From NCBI RefSeq assembly GCF_000384075.1, contig NZ_KB913025.1:498238-562237 (forward strand): a DNA stretch of 64,000 nucleotides, read 5' to 3'. Within the stretch, counting starts at the first letter, position 1. Each line of letters starts with the position of its first letter. Below, piece by piece: positions 44,701 to 53,050 of the stretch. The notes under the pieces are model-generated. The model was not told the DNA's origin, did no database searches, and saw only the letters and a list, made by a program, of their open reading frames with translations. This DNA is from Methylovulum miyakonense HT12 (lineage in GTDB: Bacteria > Pseudomonadota > Gammaproteobacteria > Methylococcales > Methylomonadaceae). A program made the translations under genes and the position numbers.

Positions 44701-45742
44701 CAGGGTCGCCCCGGCGTATCACTTTAAAACCCATCGCTTGCCCGTTGTTAATGCTATAGGCAGGCAGGTTCTTCCATTCGTCCGGCACATTGCTTTGGCT
44801 GGTGTCGATGGAAGCCAGTTGTTCAATTTCGACCACGCGCACATCGGGGCTGGCTTGGAACAACCAAATTTCCAATTCAGGCCAGTCTTGGCCTCCGCTG
44901 GGGAATGGCACGGATGGCAAATCTTTCACGCTACGCGCGGTGATGTCGATTTGCCAATGGCCTGGACGCAGTTGCACTAATAACTGCCCGTCATTCTCTA
45001 ACTTTGCGGGTAAGGCGGATGCCAAATTGAAGGCGATAAAGTTATCTAAAACGGGTTTGGCAAGTTTGACTTCGCGCTGTTCGCCCGCCACATCCAGCAC
45101 TAAGCGGGTAACGGCTTGCAATGGCACATCGTCGGTAAACTGGCGGAACACTTGCAGATCAAGGCTGTTTTGGACATTTGCCAATTTGCCCTGCCCGCTC
45201 TCGCTTTCTTTCAACCACAGCTGCCCGTCGCGGATGGTTGGCGCGGCTATGGCTTGCCCGTTGATGCTGAGGTTAATGAGACCCGTGTCCATCGGCACAG
45301 GGAGATTGTCGGGAATGCGCTCCCAGAGGAATTCGCCGTGGATTTGATAGCTGCTTGCCGCGCCGTCAGCAGTGATTTTGATAACAGGAATGCCGTCCTT
45401 GTCCATCACCAAAGCGGCCTGCTTATTGATGGTGACATTCTGCGGCCAATGCAAGCTATCGCCCGGCAACTGCACCCACGTATCCTTAAAAACTTGGCCT
45501 GAGGTCGTGAACACGCCTTTAGTCGGACTTAAATCCAATTGCGTGGCGGTAGGCCAGTTGCAGCGTTTTTGTGCGCCATCACTGTATAAAAACGGGCACA
45601 CAAGTTCGGGATTATCTTCCGCCACCCACTCTATCCAAGGTTTGAGAGGCTCGGGGACTTGGTCTTTCGTGAAGGGTTTGGCGAAGACGGACGAGGAAAA
45701 CCAGCAGAGGACGAAACAGATAAACCAGACGGGCTTGTGCAT
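41624..45742 (-). CDS. Very large uncharacterised membrane protein
   Basis: 1372 aa. Signal peptide (MHKPVWFICFVLCWFSSSVFA), then a long extracytoplasmic beta-rich part to about 470, a membrane block at about 480-590 (LLDLFMVLCAGLAIGRIW; LVTLVLIWHEPD; AGWLGLVLIALPFMVDQV), a short soluble part, membrane segments at about 685-740, a second beta-rich region (740-1165) and a C-terminal membrane block (about 1170-1335). No family recognised and no catalytic motif seen; it looks like an envelope protein with two large periplasmic beta regions. It stands alone; zur-like is 202 bp upstream. A decayed paralogous 3' end is at 35294-35395. Confidence 0.8.
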   Translation of the reverse strand: MHKPVWFICFVLCWFSSSVFAKPFTKDQVPEPLKPWIEWVAEDNPELVCPFLYSDGAQKRCNWPTATQLDLSPTKGVFTTSGQVFKDTWVQLPGDSLHWPQNVTINKQAALVMDKDGIPVIKITADGAASSYQIHGEFLWERIPDNLPVPMDTGLINLSINGQAIAAPTIRDGQLWLKESESGQGKLANVQNSLDLQVFRQFTDDVPLQAVTRLVLDVAGEQREVKLAKPVLDNFIAFNLASALPAKLENDGQLLVQLRPGHWQIDITARSVKDLPSVPFPSGGQDWPELEIWLFQASPDVRVVEIEQLASIDTSQSNVPDEWKNLPAYSINNGQAMGFKVIRRGDPDPDANQLTINRKLWLDFDGQGYTANDTISGKISRGWRLNALPQTQLGKVTLNDGNLLITKLAGSDKQGVEVRQGSVNLQADSRIVGKVGDLNAVGWEQDFQQVTAELNLPPGWRLLAASGVDNVPDSWLSRWTLLDLFMVLCAGLAIGRIWHPYWGAFALVTLVLIWHEPDAPHFVWLNILAATALLNELPKDKFLGFARLVKSYRLAGWLGLVLIALPFMVDQVHNGLYPQLEAPSQAITENYDQGRLDESVQMPLPASAPAVMGMVESDSYMAKRTMKKEAKAYLQDQAQSLDRIDPAAKVQTGPGLPEWQWHKIYLSWNGSVSSQQQLGLWYLSPPVTMFLNFLRVLAIAVLAMLMFGVADKFRPHFPKFRATPPAVLVLLLLPVLMAIQPKAYADYPSEALLSELKTRLQKVETPDCLPACADIPQMAMSITQDRVELVLQIHASAAVVLPLPAEYGQWFPNQVLDNGEAATALYREGNGLWIHLKPGEHRVTLRGTSPLLSQFTLPLPLKPKRVTLDKSGWEVVGIQENAVPDTQLQFSRTGQTKDANNKTMLEPGVLPPFISVERTLQLGLDWRVYTRVNRLSPVGSAVVLKIPLLPGEAVSTEGVHVKDGMVEVNMSAQDTETEWLSTLAKAPALELLAPSTEQWTEVWKANVSPIWHMESQGIAPIHSLDQAEWLPEWHPWPGEKLALQITRPEAVNGQTLTIDQSQLNLKPGQRLQDVVLSFSLRSSQGGQHTMILPEHADLQSVAINGQTMPIRLQERKLTLPVTPGKQDVSINWHEESPIASVISTPSVDLGTPSVNSRLNISLGQDRWVLWVHGPTLGPAILFWGVLVVIFIVSLGLGKISLTPLKHWQWFLLLIGLSQVPMAVAGIVILWLMLLGWRQNQTADYRHFNLLQVVLGLLTLSSLGVLFAAVAEGLLSTPDMRITGNGSSAFNLNWYQDRSLSTLPSTTVISVPVLAYRVLMLAWSLWLAVSLLNWLKWGWGCFANNGLWHKKIVLAPVLSEQEVTEQDDTHNKP

Positions 45743-45944
45743 GGGCAGCTCCTAAGAGTGATAGGCCCCAACAATAGCACGAAGCCGGAAGGTTCTGCAA
45801 AACTTCACAGGAGGATTGGATGGCACCTGCCCCAATCAGGTGACCAGCCAATCGCCGCCGCCAACAGTTTGAATTTTCAGGGATATTGGACAGGTTAGGA
45901 AATAGCAAAAAACCGGTATTGGCCAGGCGGGACAGTAAACCCCC

Positions 45945-46451
45945 TCAGGCTTCACCAAGCCCCGCACAACGGCGGCATAAACCATGCACTTCCACCGCTT
46001 TGCTGTGGGCGGTAAAACCCGCCTGCCGGAATTCCTCCGCTAAGGCCTGCATGACCTTGCCCGCCGTGCGCTCCTCGACTTCCTCGCATTGCTTGCAAAT
46101 CAGCAACAATTGTTCGTGCTGATGCCCCGAACAGCGGCAACCGACAAAGGCGTTGAGGCTTTCCACCCGATGGACTAAACCTTGCGCGATTAGAAAATCC
46201 AAAGCCCGGTAAATGGTGGCGGGTTTGGCGGCATTTTGTAGCGGTTTGATACGGTCCAATAATTCATAAGCTTTCACGGCCTTATGACTTTCCCAAATCA
46301 ACTCCAGCACTTGGTGGCGTATGGAAGTCAATTGCACGCCGCGCTCGCTACACAAATGCTCAGCCGTTTTCAACGCGTCATGCACACATTGCTGGTGGTT
46401 ATGCGCATTGGGTTCCGGTAAATTTAAAGTCGGTTCAACAAGGGTTTTCAT
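45945..46451 (-). CDS. zur: Fur-family regulator, probably Zur
   Basis: 168 aa from the ATG at 46451. Winged helix (TSIRHQVLELIWESHKAVKA; KPATIYRALDFLIAQGLVHR) and a dimerisation domain with the two structural zinc pairs LLICKQCEEVEE and HGLCRRCAG. The regulatory site AFVGCRCSGHQHEQ, with Cys and His, is more like Zur than Fur. It would repress zinc uptake genes when zinc is high; none of those (znuABC) is in the window. Confidence 0.85.
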   Translation of the reverse strand: MKTLVEPTLNLPEPNAHNHQQCVHDALKTAEHLCSERGVQLTSIRHQVLELIWESHKAVKAYELLDRIKPLQNAAKPATIYRALDFLIAQGLVHRVESLNAFVGCRCSGHQHEQLLLICKQCEEVEERTAGKVMQALAEEFRQAGFTAHSKAVEVHGLCRRCAGLGEA

Positions 46452-46473
46452 CAAGATGCCAGGAGGTTAAAAG

Positions 46474-46492
46474 CGGATGATATAATATAGCC
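46474..46492. promoter_or_regulatory. AT-rich element before the zur-like gene
   Basis: ggatgatataatatagccc, 23 bases or more upstream of the start codon, has a tataatata core similar in style to Zur or Fur boxes and to a -10 element. It may be an autoregulatory operator. Seen by eye only, and the palindrome is imperfect. Confidence 0.25.
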
Positions 46493-46971
46493 CATAACCA
46501 AAGCGGGCAATGCACGGAAACCCGTCAGGGTTGGCCATCCAATGAAAACCCAGCATCAGAAAGCCTTGTGTTTGGCTAGTTGGTGATGCCAAAACGGGTT
46601 GGTTGCTAGATTTTCGCTTTTTTAATGCCATGGCCCATTAAGCCCTTAGGCCTTACCGGAACACAATGAAAACGGAACATCCCCTTTCTAAATGGCCAGG
46701 TATCCAGGGCAAACAAGCACAAGCCATCCATCCCTACCCAGGCGATAACAGGTATTTTACCTTTTCCGCCTGCGCCGCCATGCCCCCTCCCCCGCCATTG
46801 CATGGGAGCCAGCCCCAAAATTTCCGGCCGAATGGCCTATCGGTAACTTGCCAAATGACGGGGGACGGATACATTCCGTATTTGCCCCCAAAATACCTGT
46901 AATTTCCGTCTAGCATTGGCTTATCCAGTATCAACATGTCGACATGCTTGTTTTACCTCGCTAACAATCAC
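46493..46971. other. Intergenic region between zur-like and yfiR-like genes
   Basis: About 480 bp between divergent genes. A 78-codon frame (46666-46902) has a proline- and tyrosine-rich product with no family features. No clear hairpin or repeat was found. Confidence 0.35.
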
Positions 46972-47550
46972 ATGGCGGAAGCTTCCGGTTTACTGTCTGA
47001 GCATTTGTTTTTTCAGACAAAAGCCAGGCTAGCCGTGGTAATTGCGGTGTTGTCATCGCACATGGTTTTGCCAGCGGCACAGGCTGAGGCTGTCGATGAA
47101 TACACCATCAAGTCAGTGCTGACACTCAATTTGATCCGTTTCACCGATTGGCCGGCCGAAGTGTTTAAGGGCAATGATGGCACGGTGAACCTTTGCGTAC
47201 TGGGCGACGATGCCGTCCAGCAAGCATTCACGTTGATTGATAAAAAACGGGTCGGGGACAGGACGCTATCGGCACACAACATCAACACTAGCGGCAGCCA
47301 ACTGGGCCAATGCCAAGTGTTATATGTCAGCATGGAAACCAACAACATCACTCAATGGCTTCAGGAAAGCCACAAACGCCCCATTTTAACAATTGGTGAA
47401 ACGGATGGTTTCCTTGGCCAAGGCGGCATGGTTTATCTGAAAATGGCGGACGCTAAAATCCATCTGCACATCAACCTAAAGGCCACCAAAGCGGCCGGGA
47501 TCTGGATCAGCGCCAGGGTCTTAAAACTCGCGACCATTTTCAACCCTTAG
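46972..47550 (+). CDS. YfiR-family periplasmic protein
   Basis: 192 aa from the ATG at 46972 (an ATG at 46936 gives 204 aa). Signal peptide (about 18-38: ARLAVVIAVLSSHMVLPAAQA), then the YfiR/DUF4154 domain: YTIKSVLTLNLIRFTDWP, LCVLGDDAVQQAF, GQCQVLYVS, ILTIGETDGFLGQGGMVYL and LNLKATKAAG-like ending. In Pseudomonas, YfiR restrains the diguanylate cyclase YfiN in the periplasm; no yfiN or yfiB is adjacent, so the partner here is unknown. Confidence 0.85.
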   Translation: MAEASGLLSEHLFFQTKARLAVVIAVLSSHMVLPAAQAEAVDEYTIKSVLTLNLIRFTDWPAEVFKGNDGTVNLCVLGDDAVQQAFTLIDKKRVGDRTLSAHNINTSGSQLGQCQVLYVSMETNNITQWLQESHKRPILTIGETDGFLGQGGMVYLKMADAKIHLHINLKATKAAGIWISARVLKLATIFNP

Positions 47551-47647
47551 AACCTGTTTTAAAAGCGTCGCGGGCGGTTCGCACGGAACGCAGAAACTTG
47601 GACGTACCTGAGGAAAGCGGGCACTGCGCAACAAAACAAGCAGGCCA

Positions 47648-47678
47648 CCTTATTCCCACACCCGGCATGGGAATAAGG
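47648..47678. terminator. Hairpin between convergent yfiR-like and ppc genes
   Basis: 11-bp perfect stem ccttattccca / tgggaataagg, 9-nt loop, in the gap between two genes that converge. It may serve both directions; no strong T-run follows on either side. Confidence 0.45.
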
Positions 47679-47717
47679 CCCATCAAAGGCAATCGGCCCC
47701 GGCCTCGCCGCACCAAC

Positions 47718-50525
47718 CTACCCCGTATTCCGCATCCCCGCCGCTATTGCGTTAATCGTCCTCAACAAGGGTTTGCGCCAAGGATTTTCCGCTTCATCGG
47801 TTTCGGCGTTGCGCACCGCCTTAATTAAACTGGCCTGGATATAATTCAGCGGCCCCAAATAATTGTTGCGGTGGCGCAAAGAGACGGCGAGTTCCGGATT
47901 TTCCGCCAGCAAGCGGTCGGTTTCGGCGATTTCCAATATCCATTCCACGCAGCGGCGATGCTCGCTGGCGATCATGCCGTGTATGTCCTGGCCGACTTGT
48001 CCGTCCAGACACAAAGCCGCATATTCGCGGGCGATGTCCAAATCCGATTTGCTCAAGGCCATTTGCGCGTTGCTGAGCAAATTGTGGAAAAACGGCCAAT
48101 TTTTATACAACCCGCGTAATGCCGCCAAGCGGTCCGGCTTACCGGCGCACCACGTCTCCAGGCTGGAACCAATGCCATACCACGCCGGAAAGGTTTGCCG
48201 CGATTGCGCCCAAGCGAACACCCAAGCGATGGCACGCACCGAATTTTTCGAGCGGTCTTGTTTTTTGCGGTGCGAGGGGCGCGAGCCGATGTTGAGCTGT
48301 CCGATTTCCGTCAACGGCGTGGCTTCGTAGAAATAATCCAAAAACCCAGGGGTGTGCTCGGTGAGTTGGCGGAAACCGCTCTCGCCGATTTGCGCCAACT
48401 CGCCCATGATCGCCAAATCCTCCGGACGGTCTTCGTCAACCGGACGCACCAGGCTGATGCTGGCCTTCAGCAAGCCCGTGATGCCCATCGTCAGCTCGTA
48501 CATGGCGGTTTCCATGTTGTTGTAGCGGTAAAACAGGGTTTCGCCTTGTTCGGTGAACTTGATTTGCCCCCGCACCGTGGCGGGCGGCTGCGCCAGGATC
48601 GCCTGGTGGGTAGGGCCGCCGCCACGCCCGACCGTGCCGCCGCGCCCGTGGAACAAACGGCACGGGATGCCTTGCTCGTCGGCAATCGCCATGACTTGCT
48701 GCTGCGCACGGTACAAGCCCCAAGCCGAAGCCAAGATACCGCCATCTTTGCAGGAATCGGAATACCCCAGCATGATTTCCTGACGTTGCCCCGATGCCTG
48801 CAACAAGGCGCGGTAGACGGGTTGGGCAAATAAGGTGCGTAAGACGCTGTCGATATGGTTCAGGTCGTTGATGGTCTCGAACAAGGGGCTGACCCCGATA
48901 TGGCAGAACCATTGCCCGCCGATACGCCCGGTCAGGCCATTTTGCGCCGCCAACAGCATCACTTCCAGGATATGGCTGGCCGCGTGGGTCATGGAAATGA
49001 CGTATTTGCTGAAACAATCGCCGCCGATCTCGCGGCGCATTTCCGCCATGACGCGGAACAACTCCAAGGTTTCCGTCGTGGCGGCGGACAGTTGCGTCGC
49101 GTCATAAACCAAACCGCCTGGCGTGGCGATGGCTTCACCCAATAATTGCAGGCGTTGGGCCTCGTCCATAGCCAGATAATCCAAGCCCAAGGCGGCGGTA
49201 AAAATTTCCGCGACGGCTTCACTGTGGCGGGTCGATTCTTGGCGCACATCCAATTGCATCAAATGGAAACCAAAGGTGCCGACCAAACGGATCAAGTCCT
49301 GCAATTCCAATTCCGCCACCGCACGGTCACCGTGGCTGACCAACGATTGCTGGATAAGCTGCAAATCGGCGAGCAATTGCGCGGAGCTGCGGTAAGATTG
49401 GTCGACAATCTGGCCGCTGTAACCGTCGATACGCTGCTCGATTTGCGCCAAGCGTTGTTCCAGCCGATATTTCATCAAGGCCAATTTTTGCCGATACGGT
49501 TCTTGCAGATATTTATGCTCCAGCGTGTTAGCGTGGTCGCCAATAAAGGCGCGGTCACTTTCCAGGCTGGCGAAAAACTCAGGGCTAGGTTGGCATAAGC
49601 CATAAGAAAATGCCAATTGCCTGCGCACCGCATCAATGCGCTGCAGGTATTCCTGGACAATCGTACGGGCTTGCAGACGCAAGGCCAACGCGGTGGTTTC
49701 CGGTTTGACATTCGGGTTACCGTCGCGGTCGCCGCCTATCCAGGAACCGAAGGTCAAAAAATTCGGGATACGCAGCTCCGTCACCGCCTCCAGGCCATAG
49801 ACATCTTGCACGGCACGTTTGAAATTCCGGTACATCCTCGCCGTGGCTTCAAACAACGAGAGCGGGAAATAAAACAACCCGGCTTCAATCTCATCGACCA
49901 CGCCCATGCTGCGCGTCCGCACCTCGTCGATTTTCCATAACAACTGGACTTGGCTTTGCAGGCGTTCCAAGGCCTGCTCCCGGAAATAGCCTTTGACACG
50001 GTTGTCATCCAGTATTTCGTGGCTAAGGAACACCTTGCGCAAAGCGGTGCGCACCGTACGCCGCTTTGCTTCAGTCGGGTGCGCGGTCATCACGGGCAAG
50101 TATTGCAAATCGTCGAGCAGGATTTGCAAATCGGCGACGGTCACGCCTTGTTGCTGGAAACCCAGCAAAGTGTCATGGAAAGAGCCAGGCCAGAAATGCT
50201 TGTTGTTTTCGATTTCCTTGCGGCGCAGGCGTAGGTTAGTCGACTCTTCGGCGATGTTCAGCAAACTAAAATATAAACTAAAGGCCCGGATCACTTCGGT
50301 TAAGGTCTCAGGCGGCAAATCCTGCAACGTGGCTTGCAATTGCTGGCGTTTCTCCGGGCTGCTGTCGCGTTGCAAAGCGGTGAACTGCTTTTGCAGTTGC
50401 TCGACAGTCGCCATGATTTTCGGATTGGCTTGGGTTTTCAGCACTTTGGTCAGCATCGCTTTTAAGGATTTGATGCTGGCTTGCAGGGCTTTGTCGTCGT
50501 ATTGGATGTCAGCGGTCATAGACAC
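47718..50525 (-). CDS. ppc: Phosphoenolpyruvate carboxylase
   Basis: Carboxylates PEP to oxaloacetate, an anaplerotic step (and, in methanotrophs, linked to C1 assimilation). 935 aa, standard. Key motifs: VMTAHPTEAKRRTVRTAL (catalytic His), WIGGDRDGNPNV, QLDVRQESTRHSEAV, LGYSDSCKDGGILAS, FHGRGGTVGRGGGP and the C-terminal IQASLIKAVRNAE ... MRNTG end. The last residue is Gly, as in nearly all PEPCs. Stands alone; convergent with yfiR-like. Confidence 0.97.
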   Translation of the reverse strand: MSMTADIQYDDKALQASIKSLKAMLTKVLKTQANPKIMATVEQLQKQFTALQRDSSPEKRQQLQATLQDLPPETLTEVIRAFSLYFSLLNIAEESTNLRLRRKEIENNKHFWPGSFHDTLLGFQQQGVTVADLQILLDDLQYLPVMTAHPTEAKRRTVRTALRKVFLSHEILDDNRVKGYFREQALERLQSQVQLLWKIDEVRTRSMGVVDEIEAGLFYFPLSLFEATARMYRNFKRAVQDVYGLEAVTELRIPNFLTFGSWIGGDRDGNPNVKPETTALALRLQARTIVQEYLQRIDAVRRQLAFSYGLCQPSPEFFASLESDRAFIGDHANTLEHKYLQEPYRQKLALMKYRLEQRLAQIEQRIDGYSGQIVDQSYRSSAQLLADLQLIQQSLVSHGDRAVAELELQDLIRLVGTFGFHLMQLDVRQESTRHSEAVAEIFTAALGLDYLAMDEAQRLQLLGEAIATPGGLVYDATQLSAATTETLELFRVMAEMRREIGGDCFSKYVISMTHAASHILEVMLLAAQNGLTGRIGGQWFCHIGVSPLFETINDLNHIDSVLRTLFAQPVYRALLQASGQRQEIMLGYSDSCKDGGILASAWGLYRAQQQVMAIADEQGIPCRLFHGRGGTVGRGGGPTHQAILAQPPATVRGQIKFTEQGETLFYRYNNMETAMYELTMGITGLLKASISLVRPVDEDRPEDLAIMGELAQIGESGFRQLTEHTPGFLDYFYEATPLTEIGQLNIGSRPSHRKKQDRSKNSVRAIAWVFAWAQSRQTFPAWYGIGSSLETWCAGKPDRLAALRGLYKNWPFFHNLLSNAQMALSKSDLDIAREYAALCLDGQVGQDIHGMIASEHRRCVEWILEIAETDRLLAENPELAVSLRHRNNYLGPLNYIQASLIKAVRNAETDEAENPWRKPLLRTINAIAAGMRNTG

Positions 50526-50740
50526 TCTCTATGGAAGTTAAGGGAATTTTTTAAGATACGCATTAATAGCCTTAAAGGTAGGGTGGAATATTTGGGGTTA
50601 TTTGTGTTAAGTTCTTGAAAATATCAGCAAGAAACAGACCGGAAACAAAGTCGTCACCAGTATATAAAAGTTTGGCTTTACCGGCACGGCAATTGCCGTC
50701 CGGACGCTGCCTGGGTTACGCTATCGCCATAAACACAGCA

Positions 50741-50857
50741 GACAGCCCAACCATTGCCGCCGCACTGCAAGCCGAGTGCACCATGCTGTATTCGGAGGAC
50801 ATGCAACATGGGCAGATAATTGATAACCGGATGATGGCCGTCAATCCGTTCTTGTGA
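50741..50857 (+). pseudogene. C-terminal remnant of a PIN-domain (VapC-type) toxin gene
   Basis: The frame reads DSPTIAAALQAECTMLYSED and then MQHGQIIDNRMMAVNPFL before the stop. The segment matches the usual C-terminal end of PIN toxins (D(S/A)LIxAAAL, LYSEDMQHGQ, NPF). The N-terminal two thirds, including the first catalytic acids, are absent, and no antitoxin gene is near. About 38 codons remain. Confidence 0.75.
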
Positions 50858-50959
50858 AATTTTCAGGTAAATGTCGCCGGGATTGGCTTGGATGAAACGC
50901 AATGGGCGTGTTAGGCTTGAACGGTGCGGCAGTCATGCGTGTGTTCTTGACAATTAGGC

Positions 50960-51035
50960 CGTAGGTTGGTGGTGAGCTTGCGAACCCCAACATTTGCGGA
51001 TTTTATGCGTTGGGGTTCGTGCCTCACCCCAACCT
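50960..51035. repeat. Dispersed palindromic repeat (gtaggttgg ... ccaacctac)
   Basis: Left end gtaggttggtggtgagcttg and right end ttcgtgcctcaccccaacct are near reverse complements; the centre is AT-rich. Related copies: about 35405-35485, 51644-51755 and 55679-55756, each with its own version of the outer arms. Confidence 0.65.
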
Positions 51036-51106
51036 ACCGTGCTAACCCGGCGCAACCAGACCACCCAAAAGCGGGGCGGCTGGTTAACCCTACGTTAGGC
51101 AACATA

Positions 51107-51634
51107 ATGAATCTAAAAAAGGTTTGTATTCCAATGAAAATCATAGGCTATCAAAATAATCCACCCCGCGATGGCTGGTTCGCCATCGCCTTGGGCATTT
51201 TTATCATTTTGCTTGTTCAATATATTGACCCGGTAGGCAGCAACCCGGACACAGGCTGGTTCCAGTTAGGGTCATCGGGCACACGTAAGCTAATTGAGTT
51301 TATGGGCGTTTTTTTCATCGCGGTTGGCCTCTGGGTATTTGTTTGGAGGCCCAAACGCGAAGTCAGCATTGACCATCGGCTGCGCCGGGTGACCGTTCGC
51401 GATACTTCACGTTTCGAAAAAAAACATCGGGACATCCCCTTTGCTTCGATTTCCGAGGTTTTCATCGGTCAATGGAATAATTTCGATTTGGAAAGCCGTA
51501 CGGATCATTACGAATACTGGTTATCCATCCGCTTGCTATCAGGGGAGCTTGTGGAAATCACTGACCGCACACGGCATAGGGACAAGATCGAAAAGATTCG
51601 CGATGACGTGATCGCCAGCATGAAAATGCACTAA
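51107..51634 (+). CDS. Hypothetical membrane protein
   Basis: 175 aa from the ATG at 51107; the ATG at 51134 (MKIIGYQNNPPRDGW) is a strong alternative with AAAAAAGG 11 bases upstream. Two transmembrane segments (about WFAIALGIFIILLVQYI and IEFMGVFFIAVGLWVFVW) joined by a short loop, then a basic, soluble C-terminal part (REVSIDHRLRRVTVRDTSRF ... LLSGELVEITDRTRHRDK) that may be a PH-like beta domain. No family name can be given. It lies between two dispersed repeats. Confidence 0.65.
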   Translation: MNLKKVCIPMKIIGYQNNPPRDGWFAIALGIFIILLVQYIDPVGSNPDTGWFQLGSSGTRKLIEFMGVFFIAVGLWVFVWRPKREVSIDHRLRRVTVRDTSRFEKKHRDIPFASISEVFIGQWNNFDLESRTDHYEYWLSIRLLSGELVEITDRTRHRDKIEKIRDDVIASMKMH

Positions 51635-51643
51635 CGAATAACA

Positions 51644-51755
51644 GGGATCAGAACCCTGGGATGACGAAAGGGACTCGAAAAGCGCGATAGCGAACCCCAG
51701 CATTTTACGGCTGGTATTGCTGGGATTACGCCCCCGCCCCATCCCAGCCTACTCC
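51644..51755. repeat. Dispersed palindromic repeat
   Basis: gggatgacgaaaggg ... gatagcgaaccccagc and ctgggattacgcccc ... catcccagcctac form an imperfect palindrome of the same style as the copies at 50960 and 55679. It immediately follows the hypothetical membrane protein gene. Confidence 0.55.
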
Positions 51756-51777
51756 ACTTTTAAGTAACAGCCACCAA

Positions 51778-52086
51778 CTAAACCGTACCGATTAACTTCA
51801 AAATTAATCCGGTAATAATGGTTATTTGCAGCAAACCCACACCCACCACCCAACGGATCAAATCGGCTTTGGTTTCGGCTATCTTTAATTCAAGCCTTAA
51901 CTCCGTTTCCCTCAAATCCCGCTTGGTGGCAATGTTATCCAATTCATAATCATGCCGCGCTTGTTCCAAGGTATTGCTAACCGTGGTTTTTTGTAAGTCG
52001 GTTATAACTTCCGCTTGTTCCTCGCTAAACCCCACGTCTTTGAGTTTTTTAACAAACTCATGGGTATCGAACGATAATGTAGCCAT
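51778..52086 (-). CDS. Small coiled-coil protein with C-terminal membrane anchor (DUF1640/CCDC90-like)
   Basis: 102 aa from the ATG at 52086, which has AAAGGGTG before it (an upstream GTG at 52095 is less likely). The N-terminal helix FDTHEFVKKLKDVGFSEEQA is followed by a long coiled coil (ATKRDLRETELRLELKIAET) and one C-terminal transmembrane helix (WVVGVGLLQITIITGLILKL). Proteins of this shape are common, often in several copies, in bacteria rich in toxin genes and repeats; the function is not known. Confidence 0.7.
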   Translation of the reverse strand: MATLSFDTHEFVKKLKDVGFSEEQAEVITDLQKTTVSNTLEQARHDYELDNIATKRDLRETELRLELKIAETKADLIRWVVGVGLLQITIITGLILKLIGTV

Positions 52087-52244
52087 TGTTTTCACCCTTT
52101 TAGATTTTTACGATACGTTTGTACTTTACCATAGCTATCAAAAATGTGGCTGGCCTAGCCATGTAATCCATTTTTCAACATAATCCGAAAGCCGGAGTTA
52201 CGCCATTACCAACCAATTTTTAAGCCTAACCACTTTTTCATGTC

Positions 52245-52266
52245 TTTTCGTGCTTTTCGTGGACAA
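52245..52266. repeat. Inverted repeat, left copy, flanking two ABC transporter genes
   Basis: 22 bp beginning ttttcgtgcttttcgtgg. The exact reverse complement is at 54040-54061. The pair brackets the ATPase and permease genes (52274-54003). Confidence 0.75.
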
Positions 52267-52273
52267 TCCCAAA

Positions 52274-53050
52274 TCAATCCAACCACTCATCCTGCCTGGC
52301 ATTATGGAAACACGCCAGCAAATCATCCACTTGTAGTTGTTGCTTCTGTTCATAACCAAAATCATGCAACACCCTGCCGCCGTGCATCATGACGATGCGG
52401 TCGCCGTATTGGACGGCTTGCTGCATGGAATGCGTGACCATCAAGGTGGTCAGCTTCGCGTCGGCGATGACCCGTTCGGTCAAGGCCAGCACTTGATCGG
52501 CGCTTTTCGGGTCTAGGGCGGCGGTGTGTTCGTCCAGCAATAACAGTTTAGGCTTCAGCCAGGTCGCCATCAGCAATGTCAGGGCTTGGCGTTGCCCGCC
52601 GGAGAGCAGGCCTATCGGGCTGTCCAAACGCGTTTCCAGCCCCATATCCAGTTCGCGGACACGCCCTTGCAATTCCTGGCGCAATTTCCGCGATTGCGCC
52701 CACGCCAAACCGCGCAGTTTGCCGCGTTTGGCCGCCAGCGAAAAGTTGTCGAGTATCGACATGCCCGACGCCGTGCCGGAAAACGGGTTTTGGAAGACGC
52801 GGCCTATCCACGCGGCGCGGCGGTGTTCGGACCAATCACCAAGGTCTTGGCCGTCCAATTCGATACGTCCCGAATCAATCTCGAAACTGCCCGCCAAGGC
52901 GTTGAGCAAAGTCGATTTGCCGGAACCGTTGCCGCCCAAAACGATGACGAACGCGCCTTCGCCTATGTCCAAGGTGATGCCGCGCAGGGGCCGGACTTCG
53001 TTGGCCGTGTTGGCGTGGAAGGTTTTTTCGACATCGGTTAATTTTAACAT
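52274..53050 (-). CDS. ABC transporter ATP-binding protein
   Basis: 258 aa. Walker A LGGNGSGKSTLLNALAG, Q-loop GRVFQNPFSGTASGM, signature LLSGGQRQALTLLMA, Walker B LLLLDEHTAALDPKS and switch His in LMVTHSMQQAV. It pairs with the permease (overlap of 7 bp) and the PF04392-type binding protein, upstream on the same strand. This type of importer has been linked to amino acids such as tryptophan or tyrosine in some bacteria; here the substrate is not known. Confidence 0.9.
   Translation of the reverse strand: MLKLTDVEKTFHANTANEVRPLRGITLDIGEGAFVIVLGGNGSGKSTLLNALAGSFEIDSGRIELDGQDLGDWSEHRRAAWIGRVFQNPFSGTASGMSILDNFSLAAKRGKLRGLAWAQSRKLRQELQGRVRELDMGLETRLDSPIGLLSGGQRQALTLLMATWLKPKLLLLDEHTAALDPKSADQVLALTERVIADAKLTTLMVTHSMQQAVQYGDRIVMMHGGRVLHDFGYEQKQQLQVDDLLACFHNARQDEWLD

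Larger units (their letters stand above)
50526..51106. other. Repeat- and remnant-rich intergenic region
   Basis: 581 bp. It holds a 14-bp palindrome acggcaattgccgt (50686-50699), a PIN-domain gene remnant (50741-50857) and a palindromic dispersed repeat (50960-51035). No intact gene. Confidence 0.5.

Noticed and set aside
46666-46902. 78-codon plus-strand frame between zur-like and yfiR-like
   Set aside because: Proline-rich product with no family, no ribosome site.
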